NCBI RefSeq assembly: GCF_014649995.1 | Contig: NZ_BMUC01000005.1 | Coordinates: 311,839-375,838 of the forward strand | Length of the DNA: 64,000 bases | Reading direction: 5' to 3' | DNA from: Streptomyces griseoflavus | GTDB taxonomy: Bacteria; Actinomycetota; Actinomycetes; Streptomycetales; Streptomycetaceae | Shown here: piece after piece, positions 8,801 through 18,073 of the stretch | Numbering within the stretch: position 1 is the stretch's first letter | How the letters are laid out: each line of letters starts with the position of its first letter | Position numbers and translations under genes: made by a program | Notes under the pieces: model-generated | Told to the model about the DNA's origin: nothing | The model's database searches: none | What the model saw: the letters and a program-made list of their open reading frames with translations, nothing else

Positions 8801-11800
8801 CACCCCCAACGGCAAGGTCGACCGCGCCGCACTGCCCGCACCCGAGGACGTCCGGACGGCCGGGGAGCCCACGCCCGCGAAGACCGGTGCGGAGGCCGCG
8901 TCGGTGTCCGTCGAGGACCGGGGCGCGGCGTCGTCGCTGGCGGGTCTGTTCGGGCAGGTGCTGGGGCTGGAGGCGGTGGGGGTCGAGGACGACTTCTTCG
9001 GTCTCGGCGGGGATTCGATCACGGTGATCCAGTTGGTGGCGCGGGCGCGTGAGGCGGGGGTGCGGCTGACGCCGAAGCAGGTGTTCACGCACCGTACGTC
9101 CGCCGCCCTGGCCGCCGCCCTGGCCGACCCCGCGCCCGCGAAGACCGGAGCGGAGGCCGCGTCGGTGTCCGTCGAGGACCGGGGTGCGGCGTCGTCGCTG
9201 GCGGGTCTGTTCGGGCAGGTGCTGGGGCTGGAGGCGGTGGGGGTCGAGGACGACTTCTTCGGTCTCGGCGGGGATTCGATCACGGTGATCCAGCTGGTGG
9301 CGCGGGCGCGTGAGGCGGGGGTGCGGCTGACGCCGAAGCAGGTGTTCACCCACCGCACGTCCGCCGCCCTGGCCGCCGCCCTGGCCGACCCCGCGCCCGC
9401 GAAGACCGGAGCGGAGCGCCCGGCCGCCACCGCGCGGCTCGACACCGCCACCGGCCCGCGGCCCGGCACGGCCACCGCGGGCCCGTCCCTCGGCGCCACG
9501 GGACCCGGCCCCGCCGGCCCACGCCCCGACCCGGTCACCGTCGTCCCGCCCACGCCCCTCATGCGACGCCTGCTCGCGCACGGCGGCGGCTACGACGCCT
9601 TCCACCAGTCCACCCTGCTGCGCGTGCCGCCCGCTCTCGGCATCGACCGGCTGCGTGCCGCCGTGGACGCCGTCCTGGCCCGCCACCAGGCCCTGCGCGG
9701 ACGGCTGCTCGAGGACGGGTCCCTCGCCGTGGACCCCGCCCCGGGCACCGCGCGCGCCGGCACCGTGCGGCGGGTCGACGTGAGCACCCCGGCCGCCGAC
9801 GGCGAGGAACTGGACCGCCTGATAGCCGCCCGCGCCGCGGAGGACGCCGACGCCCTCGCCCCGCGCGACGGCGCCATGCTGCGGGTCACCTGGTTCGACG
9901 CGGGCCGGGGGCGGCCCGGCCGGCTGCTCGTCACCGTCCACCACCTCGCCGTCGACGCGGTGTCCTGGCACGTCGTGCTCATGGACCTCTACACCGCCTG
10001 GAGCGCCGCCGCGTCCGGCACCCCCGTCTGGCTCGACCCCGTACCGCTGCCGCTCGCCGAGTGGAGCGGCGCCCTGCACCGGGCGGCGCACACGGCGGAC
10101 GTCCTCGCCGAACTCCCGCACTGGCAGCGGACCCTGGACGCCGACGGACTGGCCCTCACCGACGCGCACCTGTCATCCTCCCGGGACATCCAGGCCACCG
10201 CCGGCGAGCTGCGCCTCACCCTGCCCGAGGACCTGACCGGCAAGCTCCTCGCCGCCGTGCCCACCGCGCTCGGCGCCCGTACGCACGAGGTGCTGCTCAC
10301 CGCCCTCGCCCTCGCCGTGGCCGCCCGGCGCCGCCCGGACTCCGGCACCACCTCCGTCGTGGTGGACGTGGAGGGCCACGGCCGCGAGGACCTCGAACAG
10401 GAGGCCGACCTGTCGGAGACCGTCGGCTGGCTCACCTCCCTGTACCCCGTCCGCCTCGATGCGGGCATCCCGGGCTGGAGCCCCGAGAGCGCCGACCCGG
10501 CGTCCGACGACCGCCTCGGCGAGGCCGTACGCCGGGTCACGGCCCAGCTCGGCCGGGTGCCGCGGCACGGCTCCGGCTACGGCCTGCTGCGCCACCTCAA
10601 CCCCGGGACGGCGGCCGGCCTGGCCGCCCTCCCGACACCCCAGCTGTGCTTCAACTACCTGGGCCGGCAGAACGGTTCGGCGTCCGGCGACGAGGACTGG
10701 GGCGTCGCGCCCGAGTCCGGCGTGCTCCCGCTGGGCGCCGACCCGCGGATGCCGCTGACCCATGTCGTCGAGGTCAACGCCGCGGTCGAGGAGGGCCCGG
10801 CCGGCCCCCGGCTCGTCGCCCACTGGCGGTGGGCACGGCGCCTGCTGACCGAGTCCGACGCCGGGGAACTGGCGGAGCTGTGGTTCGCGGCCCTGCGCGC
10901 CCTGGCCGCCCACGGCGCGGCACGGTCGGCCCGCGCCGCGCGGGAGGACGCCGCCGAGCGGTCCCGGCTGGCCGCCCGCGTCGGACTCCCCGTCGAGCGG
11001 CTGCTGCCGATGACGCCCACGCAGGAGGGACTGCTCTTCCACGCCCGCTACGACAGCGAGGACCTGGACGTCTACACCGTGCAGATCGCGATGGAGACCC
11101 AGGGCCCGCTGGACACCGAACGGTTCCGGCGCGCCTGCGACGCCCTGCTGCGCCGGCACCCGACGCTCCGCGCCGCCTTCCTCCAGCGGCACTCGGGCGA
11201 GCCGGTGCAGGCCCTCGCGGAACACGTCCGGATGCCCTGGCAGGTCCACGACCTGACCGGGCTGGACGGCCCGGCACAGGACGCCCGCCGCACCGAGCTG
11301 CTGGACGCCGACCGGCACCGCCGCTTCGACCCCGCCGTGCCGCCGCTGATGCGCTGCACCGTGCTCGCGCTCGCCGAGGACCGGCACCACCTGGTGCTGA
11401 GCATGCATCACCTGCTCGCCGACGGCTGGTCCACGTCCCTGCTGCTGCGGGACCTGCTGGCGCTCTTCGACGGGGACGGGGACGACGGGGAGCTGCCCGC
11501 CCCCGGCCGCTACCGCGACCACCTCGACTGGCTCGCCGCGCAGGACCGGGACGCGGCACGCACCGCCTGGAGCACGGCCCTGGCCGGCCTGCCCGCGCCC
11601 ACCCTGGTGAGCCCGGGCCGCGACACCGCCCGCGTGCGGGTCCTGCCGCGGGCCCTCACCGTCGAGTTGTCCGAGACGGACACCGCCACCCTGCTCGACG
11701 CGGCCCGCGGCCACGGCGTCACGCCCAACACCCTGGTCCGCGCGGTGTGGGCGCTGTGCCTGCACGACCTGACCGGGCAGCGGGACCTGGTGTTCGGCGC

Positions 11801-12566
11801 CGTGGTCTCGGGGCGGGAGGCCGACCTCCCGGACGTCGCCGAGACCGTCGGGATGTTCGTCAACACCGTCCCCGTCCGGGTGCGTCTGGACGCCGCCGAG
11901 CCGGTGACCGACCTGCTGCGCCGCATGCAGGGGGAGCAGGCCGTCCTGCTGCCCCACCACCATCTGGCCCTGGCCGAGGTGCAGCGGGCCGCGGGCCGGG
12001 GCCCGCTGTTCGACAGCTGCGTGGTCTTCGAGAACTTCCCCCTGGCCCAGGGCCTCCCCACCCCCGACGAGGGGCTGCGCCTGGTCGGGCTGACGGGCCA
12101 CGACCCGTACCACTACCCGCTGAAGCTCATGGTCGCGCCCGGCAGCCGGCTGCGGCTGGAGATCAGCCACCGCGCCGACCTCCTCGACGAGGGGACCGGC
12201 GAGCGGGCCGCCGCCCGGCTGCGCGAACTGCTGACCGCCCTGCCCGTGGCGCTCACCGCCCCGACCGGGCGTTTCCTGCGCCACCCCGCCCCGTCCGCCG
12301 CCTCGCCGGACGCCGCCACCCGGCGCCTGTGCGACCTGGCGGCCGACATCCTCGGACGCACGGCCGTCGGCGCCGACGACGACGTGTTCGACCTCGGCTG
12401 CGACTCACTGACCGCGCTGCGCCTGGTCGGCCGCATCGAGGCCGAACTGGACACCGGCCTCGACGTCTCGGCCGTCTTCCGCCACCGCACACCCAGAGCC
12501 CTCGCCGCCGCGCTCACCGCACGACGGGCCGGCGCCGGGACCGTACCCACCGGGAGAACGACATGA
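5868..12566 (+). CDS. Nonribosomal peptide synthetase, C-A(Asn)-T-T-E-C-T
   Basis: This 2232-residue NRPS reads as follows. C1 covers about 25-470 (HHILLDGWS). A covers about 495-1000 ([38 protein letters not shown]). T1 is about 1024-1084 and T2 about 1111-1171 (both [10 protein letters not shown]). E is about 1224-1690 ([18 protein letters not shown]). C2 is about 1710-2150 (HHLLADGWS), and a final T (LGCDSLTAL) ends near 2225. My reading of the A-domain pocket is DLTKVGEVGK, matching asparagine codes, and E should give D-Asn. The acyl-AMP ligase may feed C1. The second module has no A domain and there is no TE, so the last T must be loaded and unloaded by other proteins. Confidence 0.93.
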   Translation: MKTNAAPQDPRPSQPTPQSTVPSPIEAALPVTPLQEGMLFHALYDPEGADVYTVQAPFELTGRLDADALRAACADTLARHTALRAGFRERAGGRPVQLVRRTATTSWTVLDLAGEAESARAGKLVAFLEEERRRRFDMADPPLIRFALVRLAADRHAFVLTYHHILLDGWSVPLVLEDLFTRYHHHATGHGTVTGAPLTPLTDYLRWLSRQDRAAAERAWGEALAGLARPTLVAPGATEGGDGTLPGLVRVTLPEDTSRALERAARRHGLTLNSVVQGTWALLLALLTGSDDVVFGQTVHGRPADLPGADRIVGLLMNTVPVRVRIDPAEPAAALFARIQDEQLALAPHQHLGLTAVRRLAGHGPLFDTATSFGDAPLGWDALGDAVPGLRVAPLLRAEEEARDTAGADAPGGPEITGATHYPLSVVALAGPRLSLHVSYRADVFDAARVELIGSRLRLLLDGFAQDPTTPVARLPLLTAEEHRTVLDEWGSGSGALPEPAPLTRRFAEQVRATPDAPAVTDAERTLTYRELDDAAGRLAGLLTERGVTRGDLVAVVLPRGTDLIVALLAALKAGAGYVPVDPGHPADRIAHLLDDSAPAAVVCADAGHPALAGRPAPVPLGDPAVRAALAAYDGPAPDAEVRPGDTAYVIYTSGSTGRPKGVVVEHRTVDGYLAFARAAYPGLAGRALVHSPPSFDLTVTGILGPLTAGGLVHVVDLDDVDAPAGAGTRPPAFVKATPSHLPVLVASSDWYSPTGQLVLGGEQLTGEALAEWRAAHPGVTVVNEYGPTEATVGCMEYRLEPGDPLPGGAVPIGGPVPAARLYVLDPWLRPVPAGVPGELYIGGDVLARGYARRPGLTASRFVADPFGAPGARMYRTGDLAWWRPDGVMVYGGRTDDQVKIRGHRIELGEVEAVIGTDPAVARVAAAVREDRRGTPRLVAYVVPAAGSDTSGLADRVAGLLPAYMVPSAFVPLTGLPLTPNGKVDRAALPAPEDVRTAGEPTPAKTGAEAASVSVEDRGAASSLAGLFGQVLGLEAVGVEDDFFGLGGDSITVIQLVARAREAGVRLTPKQVFTHRTSAALAAALADPAPAKTGAEAASVSVEDRGAASSLAGLFGQVLGLEAVGVEDDFFGLGGDSITVIQLVARAREAGVRLTPKQVFTHRTSAALAAALADPAPAKTGAERPAATARLDTATGPRPGTATAGPSLGATGPGPAGPRPDPVTVVPPTPLMRRLLAHGGGYDAFHQSTLLRVPPALGIDRLRAAVDAVLARHQALRGRLLEDGSLAVDPAPGTARAGTVRRVDVSTPAADGEELDRLIAARAAEDADALAPRDGAMLRVTWFDAGRGRPGRLLVTVHHLAVDAVSWHVVLMDLYTAWSAAASGTPVWLDPVPLPLAEWSGALHRAAHTADVLAELPHWQRTLDADGLALTDAHLSSSRDIQATAGELRLTLPEDLTGKLLAAVPTALGARTHEVLLTALALAVAARRRPDSGTTSVVVDVEGHGREDLEQEADLSETVGWLTSLYPVRLDAGIPGWSPESADPASDDRLGEAVRRVTAQLGRVPRHGSGYGLLRHLNPGTAAGLAALPTPQLCFNYLGRQNGSASGDEDWGVAPESGVLPLGADPRMPLTHVVEVNAAVEEGPAGPRLVAHWRWARRLLTESDAGELAELWFAALRALAAHGAARSARAAREDAAERSRLAARVGLPVERLLPMTPTQEGLLFHARYDSEDLDVYTVQIAMETQGPLDTERFRRACDALLRRHPTLRAAFLQRHSGEPVQALAEHVRMPWQVHDLTGLDGPAQDARRTELLDADRHRRFDPAVPPLMRCTVLALAEDRHHLVLSMHHLLADGWSTSLLLRDLLALFDGDGDDGELPAPGRYRDHLDWLAAQDRDAARTAWSTALAGLPAPTLVSPGRDTARVRVLPRALTVELSETDTATLLDAARGHGVTPNTLVRAVWALCLHDLTGQRDLVFGAVVSGREADLPDVAETVGMFVNTVPVRVRLDAAEPVTDLLRRMQGEQAVLLPHHHLALAEVQRAAGRGPLFDSCVVFENFPLAQGLPTPDEGLRLVGLTGHDPYHYPLKLMVAPGSRLRLEISHRADLLDEGTGERAAARLRELLTALPVALTAPTGRFLRHPAPSAASPDAATRRLCDLAADILGRTAVGADDDVFDLGCDSLTALRLVGRIEAELDTGLDVSAVFRHRTPRALAAALTARRAGAGTVPTGRTT
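8874..9416 (+). repeat. 261-bp tandem duplication encoding twin T domains
   Basis: Units 8874-9134 and 9135-9395 have an exact 261-bp period (87 codons) and differ at only a handful of positions. A third copy breaks off after about 20 bp (9396-9416). Each unit encodes one complete carrier domain with its linker, and the two proteins are essentially identical. The unit uses more G-ending codons (GGG, GTG, GCG runs) than the C-ending style around it, which hints that the T domain was itself imported. Confidence 0.95.
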
Positions 12567-12763
12567 CCAACCCCTTCGACGACGAGGACGGCACCTTCCA
12601 CGTGCTCGTCAACGCCGAACGCCAGCACTGCCTCTGGCCCGCCTTCGCGCTGGTGCCGCCCGGCTGGGACGTCGTCCTCGCCGACAGCGACCGGCGGACC
12701 TGCCTGGACCACATCGAGCGGAACTGGACCGACATGCGCCCGGCGAGCCTCGCCGACGCGTGA
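12563..12763 (+). CDS. MbtH-like protein
   Basis: A 66-residue MbtH-family chaperone that binds and activates NRPS adenylation domains. It opens [17 protein letters not shown] and has the family signature spacing of conserved tryptophans (LWPAF, PPGWDVV, NWTDMRP). Its ATG overlaps the NRPS stop as ATGA, so the two are translationally coupled. Its partner is presumably the Asn-type A domain. Confidence 0.95.
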   Translation: MTNPFDDEDGTFHVLVNAERQHCLWPAFALVPPGWDVVLADSDRRTCLDHIERNWTDMRPASLADA

Positions 12764-12827
12764 CCCGTACCGCCGGCGCACAACCCGCACCGCCCCGCCC
12801 CGCCCTCACAGACAGGTGGCCGCACCC

Positions 12828-13967
12828 ATGCACAACGACTCCGTGGTCGTGAACTCCTGGAATGAATGGGACCCCCTCGAGGAGATGGTCGTCGGCTCGG
12901 CCGACAACGCCTGCTTCGAGCCCACCGAGCCGGGCAGCCGGCCCGCCATCCGCAACGCCCCCGACACGCCCTTCCCGACCGGCCCGAAGTCCAAGGAGGC
13001 GGTCGACCTCGCCAACGAGGAGCTCGAAGGGCTCGCCCGCCTGCTGCAGTCCCAGGGCGTCACGGTCCGCCGTCCCGCCCCGCACGACTTCTCCCGCCCG
13101 CTCACCACTCCCGACTTCGAGGTCGGCAACCAGTACTGCGCGGTCTGCCCCCGCGACGTGATGATCACCCTCGGCAACGAGATCGTCGAGGCGACCATGT
13201 CGCGCCGGGCCCGCTACTTCGAGTACCAGCCGTACCGCAAGCTGGTCTACGAGTACTGGAACGCCGACCCGCGCGTGACGTGGACCGCCGCCCCCAAGCC
13301 CTCGATGGCGGACGGCATGTACCGCGAGGACTTCTGGGAGTGGCCGCTCGAGGAGCGCCACGAGCGCATGCACGCCTTCGAGTTCTGCGTCACCCAGGAC
13401 GAGGTGGTCTTCGACGCCGCCGACATGAGCCGGCTCGGCCGGGACATCCTCGTGCAGGAGTCGATGACCACCAACCGGGCGGGCATCCGCTGGCTCCGGC
13501 AGCACCTGGAGCCGCGCGGCTTCCGCGTGCACACCGTGCACTTCCCGCTGGACTTCTTCCCCTCCCACATCGACTGCACCTTCGTGCCGCTGCGTCCGGG
13601 CCTGATCCTCACCAACCCCGAGCGCCCGCTGAAGGAGGGCGAGGAGAAGATGTTCCTCGCCAACGACTGGGAGCTGGTCGAGGCCCCGCAGCCGGTGCTG
13701 ACCAACGAGGAGATGCCGCAGTACTGCCAGTCCTCCAAGTGGCTGTCCATGAACGTGCTCAGCATCTCCCCGACCAAGGTCATCTGCGAGGAGAACGAGA
13801 AGCCCCTGCAGGACCTGCTGGCCGACCGGGGCTTCGAGGTGTTCACGGTGCCCTTCCGGCACGTCTTCGAGTACGGCGGCTCCCTGCACTGCGCCACCTG
13901 GGACGTCCGCCGCACCGGCACCCGCGAGGACTACTTCCCCCACCTCGACTACACCCCTCTCGTCTGA
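12828..13967 (+). CDS. Glycine amidinotransferase family enzyme
   Basis: A 379-residue member of the AGAT/StrB1 amidinotransferase family, which moves an amidino group from arginine to an amine via a covalent amidino-Cys. The fold landmarks are present: EVGNQYC near residue 105, an Asp-bearing segment in the middle, SHIDCTF carrying the catalytic His, and GGSLHCATWD near residue 350 carrying the nucleophilic Cys. ATG 12828 with AGGTGG upstream is preferred to an in-frame GTG at 12816. It follows the MbtH gene by 64 bp and ends the operon at a terminator. Guanidinoacetate or a guanidino group on the peptide are possible products; the acceptor is unknown. Confidence 0.88.
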   Translation: MHNDSVVVNSWNEWDPLEEMVVGSADNACFEPTEPGSRPAIRNAPDTPFPTGPKSKEAVDLANEELEGLARLLQSQGVTVRRPAPHDFSRPLTTPDFEVGNQYCAVCPRDVMITLGNEIVEATMSRRARYFEYQPYRKLVYEYWNADPRVTWTAAPKPSMADGMYREDFWEWPLEERHERMHAFEFCVTQDEVVFDAADMSRLGRDILVQESMTTNRAGIRWLRQHLEPRGFRVHTVHFPLDFFPSHIDCTFVPLRPGLILTNPERPLKEGEEKMFLANDWELVEAPQPVLTNEEMPQYCQSSKWLSMNVLSISPTKVICEENEKPLQDLLADRGFEVFTVPFRHVFEYGGSLHCATWDVRRTGTREDYFPHLDYTPLV

Positions 13968-13973
13968 CGCCCG

Positions 13974-14022
13974 CGGCCGTTCGTGTCCGGGCGCGGCAGC
14001 GTCCGCCCGGACACGACGGCCG
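13974..14022 (+). terminator. Terminator after the amidinotransferase gene
   Basis: Arms 13974-13993 and 14004-14022 pair over about 19 bp with one bulged T and a 10-nt loop, a few bases after the stop codon. It marks the right end of the region A operon. Confidence 0.8.
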
Positions 14023-14083
14023 GGTCCCTCCGCCCTCCGCCCACCGCTCGGCGCCGCCGTTCCCGGCGCGTGCGCCGAGTCCC

Positions 14084-14138
14084 CGGCCGTCGGCGGTCCG
14101 CGTCCCGCGGACGGCCGTCGGCGGTCCGCGTCCCGCGG
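14084..14138. repeat. Tandem 27-bp direct repeat
   Basis: A 27-bp unit (CGGCCGTCGGCGGTCCGCGT plus CCCGCGG) occurs at 14084-14110 and again at 14112-14138, one base apart and identical. It lies in a 592-bp intergenic stretch (13968-14559) that otherwise holds a terminator at the left and the transporter promoter at the right. No gene was seen in the stretch. Confidence 0.85.
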
Positions 14139-14502
14139 CATGCCCTGCTGCCGGCCCTCTGCCCGCCCCGGCGACGACCCGCCGCGGCGCCTCGACGAGC
14201 CTCTCCCGCACGTCGTCCGTACGTGGGAGCCAACTTTACGGAACAGACTGGCCGCCGAGTGGGACCGCCCACGGTCGCCCGCCTTCCGGGTCACACGCCT
14301 GATATCCGCTCCGGCGTTTCTCCGCCGCCGGCGGCTGCCGCGTCCGCCGGTCACCCGGCATCCGGACTGCTCGCCCTCCGGGCCCCGGCGCCCCGGCGCC
14401 TCCAGGGGTGCGGGGGCCGGGCGCCCCGCGTACGCCCTCTCGCTCGCCGCACACCGTGCCGCCCGCCGGGACGGGGACTGAAGGGCCCCCGTCCTGGGCA
14501 GG

Positions 14503-14530
14503 ACGTTGCTGCAACTAATATGCAACAGCG
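14503..14530 (+). promoter_or_regulatory. Promoter/operator region of the ABC transporter, Nur-box-like
   Basis: Around 14503-14530 the sequence GTTGCTGCAACTAATATGCA and the following ACAGC contains TTGC and GCAA half-sites and a TAATAT -10-like hexamer, an AT-rich island in GC-rich DNA. Streptomyces Nur recognises TTGC-N9-GCAA near nickel transporter operons. Here the spacing is 12, so the match is imperfect. A regulated promoter 30-60 bp before the binding-protein gene is likely; the regulator is a guess. Confidence 0.4.
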
Positions 14531-14559
14531 ATGTCTGGGCACGATGGATGTGAGGTTCG

Positions 14560-16149
14560 ATGACGACCCGACGAATACGGGGTGCCGCCGCCGTAGTGGC
14601 GATGGCCGGAGCGGTCACCGCCTGCTCGGCGCCGGGCAACGGCGGCGCGGACGGCGGCGAGGCCGCCGAGTCCGTGGTGATCGGGGTCTCCACCGAACCC
14701 GACACCCTCAGCCCGTTGCTCGGCTACGGCAAGGACGGCAACTCCAAGATCTTCGACGGACTCCTCGCCCGGAACGCCGACCTGAGCCTGAAGCCCGCCC
14801 TCGCGAAGGCCCTCCCCGAGATCACCGACGGCGGCCGCACCTACACGTACACCCTGCGCGACGGCGTGAAGTTCAGCGACGGCGAGCCGCTGACCGCAGA
14901 CGACGTGGTGTTCACGTACCGCACGGTCCTGGACGACAGGACCAACAACACCGCCAAGAGTGAACTGGACGCGATCAAGGAGGTCAAGGCGGACGGCGAC
15001 GACAAGGTCGTCTTCACCCTCGACTACCCCTACGCGGCCTTCGCCGCCCGCACGGTGCTGCCCGTCGTCCCCGAGCACATCGCCGGCCAGCAGGACCCCA
15101 ACACCGGAGCCTTCAACACCGAGCCCGTCGGCACCGGGCCCTACGTCCTCACCGGCTGGAGCAAGGGCGAGAAGCTCACCTTCAAGGCCAACCCCGGCTA
15201 CTGGGGCGGCGCGCCCAAGGTGAAGAAGCTCACCATGGCGGTCATCGCCGACGACGACGTCCGCGCCACCCGCCTGCGCTCCGGCGACCTGGACGGCGCG
15301 ACCCTCCCGCCGAACCTGGCCGCCACCTTCAAGAACGACGACGGCAAGAAGACGCACCGGGCGACGTCCTACGACTTCCGCGCGGTCAGCCTGCCCACCG
15401 GCAACCCGGTCACCGGCGACACCGCCATCCGCCGCGCCCTCGACCTCGCCGTCGACCGGGAGGCCATGGTCGACAAGATCCTCGACGGCGCCGGCCGCCC
15501 CGCCTACGGCCCCCTCCCGGTCGACGACGACTGGTTCGCGAAGGACGTCGAACGCTCCCAGGACCTCGCCGAGGCCGGACGTCTCCTGGACGACGCCGGC
15601 TGGAAGCCCGCCACGGGCGGCGTCCGCGCCAAGGACGGCCGCCCCGCCCGCTTCACGCTGTACTACCCCTCCGGCGACAAGGTCCGCCAGGACCACGCCC
15701 TCGCCTACGCCTCCGACGCCAAGAAGGCCGGCATCGACGTCAAGGTGGAGAGCGCCACCTGGGAGGTCATCGAACCCCGGATGAAGCACGACGCCGTGCT
15801 CGCCGGCTTCGGCTCCACCGGCGACCCCGACTTCGGCCTCTACACCCTGCTGCACTCCTCCCTCGCCGGGGACGGCTTCAACAACATGGCCCTCTACGAC
15901 AACCCGGCCGTGGACAAGGCACTCGACACCGGCCGCCGCAGCCAGGACCCCAAGGCCCGCGAGGCCGCCTACGACGACCTCCAGCGCGCGCTCGTCGAGA
16001 ACCCCGGCTACACCTTCCTCACCCACATCGACCACCTGTACGTCCTCGACGACCGCTGGAAGGACCTCACCACCCAGACCGAACCGCACGAGCACGGCTT
16101 CGCCAGCGGCCCCTGGTGGAACATCGAGGACTGGCAGCCCAAGGCATGA
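14560..16149 (+). CDS. ABC transporter substrate-binding lipoprotein (nickel/peptide family)
   Basis: A 529-residue SBP_bac_5 family lipoprotein that captures a peptide or metal chelate outside the cell and delivers it to the permease below. The signal peptide ends in a lipobox VTAC (Cys near residue 21). Family hallmarks include STEPDTLSPLLGY, RDGVKFSDGEPLTADDVVFTY and GTGPYVL. It heads a five-gene operon with stop/start overlaps, in the order binding protein, two permeases, two ATPases, as in nik and opp/dpp operons. The Nur-like sequence upstream and the gene order favour nickel uptake, but a peptide substrate cannot be excluded. Confidence 0.88.
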   Translation: MTTRRIRGAAAVVAMAGAVTACSAPGNGGADGGEAAESVVIGVSTEPDTLSPLLGYGKDGNSKIFDGLLARNADLSLKPALAKALPEITDGGRTYTYTLRDGVKFSDGEPLTADDVVFTYRTVLDDRTNNTAKSELDAIKEVKADGDDKVVFTLDYPYAAFAARTVLPVVPEHIAGQQDPNTGAFNTEPVGTGPYVLTGWSKGEKLTFKANPGYWGGAPKVKKLTMAVIADDDVRATRLRSGDLDGATLPPNLAATFKNDDGKKTHRATSYDFRAVSLPTGNPVTGDTAIRRALDLAVDREAMVDKILDGAGRPAYGPLPVDDDWFAKDVERSQDLAEAGRLLDDAGWKPATGGVRAKDGRPARFTLYYPSGDKVRQDHALAYASDAKKAGIDVKVESATWEVIEPRMKHDAVLAGFGSTGDPDFGLYTLLHSSLAGDGFNNMALYDNPAVDKALDTGRRSQDPKAREAAYDDLQRALVENPGYTFLTHIDHLYVLDDRWKDLTTQTEPHEHGFASGPWWNIEDWQPKA

Positions 16150-17138
16150 CACGCGCCCCCTGGGGAGCGATGGCACGGCTCACGGCACGGCGCGCCCTGT
16201 ACGCCGTGCCGGTGCTCCTGATCGTCACCTTCGGCGTGTTCGCGGTGGCCGCCGCCTCCCCCTTCGACCCCGTCAAGGCCTACGCCGGCACCGCCGCGCT
16301 CGGCGCCGACCAGGAGACCCTGGACCGGCTGCGGGAGAACCTCGGCGTGGACCGGCCCTTCACCGCCCGCTGGTGGGACTGGCTGACCTCCGCGCTCGGC
16401 GGTGACTTCGGCCAGTCCACCCTCATGCGCCAGCCGGTGGCCGAGGTCATCGGCGAACGCCTGGTCTGGTCGGCGCTGCTCTGCGCCGTCGCGTTCGCCG
16501 TCGCCGTGCTGCTCGGCACCGTCCTCGGCGTGCTCGCCGCCCGCCGCCCCGGCTCCCTCCTCGACCGCACGGTCACCTCCGTCGCGTACTCCCTGGAGGC
16601 GGCCCCGGTCTTCTGGATCGCCCTGCTCGCCGTCTGGCTGTTCGCCCTCCAACTGGACGTCCTCCCGGCCGGCGGCCTCACCGACACCGGCACCGACCAG
16701 GTCACCTTCGGACAGGTCACCAGCCACCTGATCCTGCCCGCCGGCGTCCTCGCCGTCTCCCAGCTGCCCTGGTTCACCCTCTACGTCCGTCAGGGCGTCG
16801 GCGACGCACTCGCCGAGGATCCGGTCCGCGGGGCCAGGGCCCGCGGCCTGAGCGAACGCACCGTCCTGCTCGGCCACGCCCTGCGCTCCGGACTGCTGCC
16901 CGTGCTCACCCTGATCGGCTCCCGCGTCCCCGAACTCATCACCGGCGCCCTGCTGGTGGAGAGCGTCTTCAGCTGGCCCGGCATCGCCGCGGCCACCGTC
17001 GAGGCGGCCACCGCCGTCGACTTCCCGCTGCTGGCCGCGCTCACCACCCTCGCCACCGCCGCCGTCCTCGCCGGAAACCTCCTCGCCGACCTGCTCTACG
17101 GACTGATCGACCCGAGGGTGAAGCTGAATGAGATGTGA
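16146..17138 (+). CDS. ABC transporter permease (NikB/DppB type)
   Basis: A 330-residue inner-membrane permease of the DppB/NikB family. It has an N-terminal anchor (ALYAVPVLLIVTFGVFAV), further hydrophobic segments near residues 110-190 and 255-320, and the EAA-like loop around GARARGLSERTV. ATG 16146 overlaps the stop of the binding-protein gene (ATGA), which fixes the start over the longer frame beginning at 16116. It pairs with the next permease. Confidence 0.9.
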   Translation: MTRAPWGAMARLTARRALYAVPVLLIVTFGVFAVAAASPFDPVKAYAGTAALGADQETLDRLRENLGVDRPFTARWWDWLTSALGGDFGQSTLMRQPVAEVIGERLVWSALLCAVAFAVAVLLGTVLGVLAARRPGSLLDRTVTSVAYSLEAAPVFWIALLAVWLFALQLDVLPAGGLTDTGTDQVTFGQVTSHLILPAGVLAVSQLPWFTLYVRQGVGDALAEDPVRGARARGLSERTVLLGHALRSGLLPVLTLIGSRVPELITGALLVESVFSWPGIAAATVEAATAVDFPLLAALTTLATAAVLAGNLLADLLYGLIDPRVKLNEM

Positions 17139-18073
17139 CTCCCGTGGCTGACACCACCGTCGGGAAAACGGACACCACCGTCGCGAAGACGGACACCGCC
17201 GGGCGCGCGGCCCCCACGGTGTGGCGGGCGCACGGCACCGCCCGCCGCTCCACCCACACCCTCCGCCTGCGCGTCTCCGCCGCCCTGGTCGCCGTGACGG
17301 CCCTCGCGGTCCTGCTCGTACCGCCCCTGGTCCAGCTCGACCAGCAGACCGTCGACCTGGCCGCCAAACTGCTGCCCCCGAGCTGGGCCCACCCCTTCGG
17401 CACCGACGACGTGGGCCGCGACCTGCTGCTGCGCTGCGTCTACGGGCTGAGGGTGTCGCTGCTGGTGGGTGTGGTGGCCGCACTCACCGCGACCGTGATC
17501 GGCACCGCCGTGGGCGCCGCCGCCGGAGCGCTCGGCGGCTGGGCCGACCGCCTGATCATGCGACTGGTCGACACCCTGTCCTCCGTCCCGCACCTGCTGC
17601 TCGGCATCTTCATCATCGCCATGTTCCGGCCGGGCGTCTGGCCGGTGGTCGTCTCCGTCGCCCTCACCCACTGGCTGTCCACCGCCCGCATCGTGCGCGC
17701 CGAGGTCCTCTCGCTGCGCTCCCGCCCCTACATCGACGCGGCCGTCTCCGGCGGCGCGTCCCGGTGGCGGGTCACGGTCCGCCACCTCCTGCCCGGCGTA
17801 CTGCCGCAGGCCGGTCTCGCGGCCGTCCTGATGGTCCCGCACGCCATGTGGCACGAGTCGGCCCTGTCCTTCCTCGGCCTCGGCCTGCCCGCCCACACCG
17901 CCAGCCTGGGCACCCTCATCCAGGGCGCCCGCGGCTCCCTGCTCGCCGGACAGTGGTGGCCCACCCTCTTCCCCGGCCTGTTCCTGATCATCCCCACCCT
18001 CGCCATCGCCGGCCTCGCCGGAGTCTGGCGCGAGCGGATCAACCCCCGCCGCCGATCGGAGCTGATGCTGTGA
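17135..18073 (+). CDS. ABC transporter permease (NikC/DppC type)
   Basis: A 312-residue permease of the DppC/NikC family. After a charged N terminus comes one membrane helix (ALVAVTALAVLLVPPLV), then the typical FGTDDVGRDLLLR segment and the permease domain with the EAA-like loop (YIDAAVSGGASRWRV). Its GTG overlaps the preceding stop as GTGA; GTG 17144 is an alternative start. The first 30 residues contain short DTTV(G/A)KTDT repeats. Confidence 0.88.
   Translation: MTPVADTTVGKTDTTVAKTDTAGRAAPTVWRAHGTARRSTHTLRLRVSAALVAVTALAVLLVPPLVQLDQQTVDLAAKLLPPSWAHPFGTDDVGRDLLLRCVYGLRVSLLVGVVAALTATVIGTAVGAAAGALGGWADRLIMRLVDTLSSVPHLLLGIFIIAMFRPGVWPVVVSVALTHWLSTARIVRAEVLSLRSRPYIDAAVSGGASRWRVTVRHLLPGVLPQAGLAAVLMVPHAMWHESALSFLGLGLPAHTASLGTLIQGARGSLLAGQWWPTLFPGLFLIIPTLAIAGLAGVWRERINPRRRSELML

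Noticed and set aside
5718-10169. A 1483-codon open frame on the minus strand across the NRPS
   Set aside because: It is antisense to a protein with complete C-A-T motifs, has no family motif and a composition of Gly, Arg and Val typical of antisense frames in high-GC DNA.
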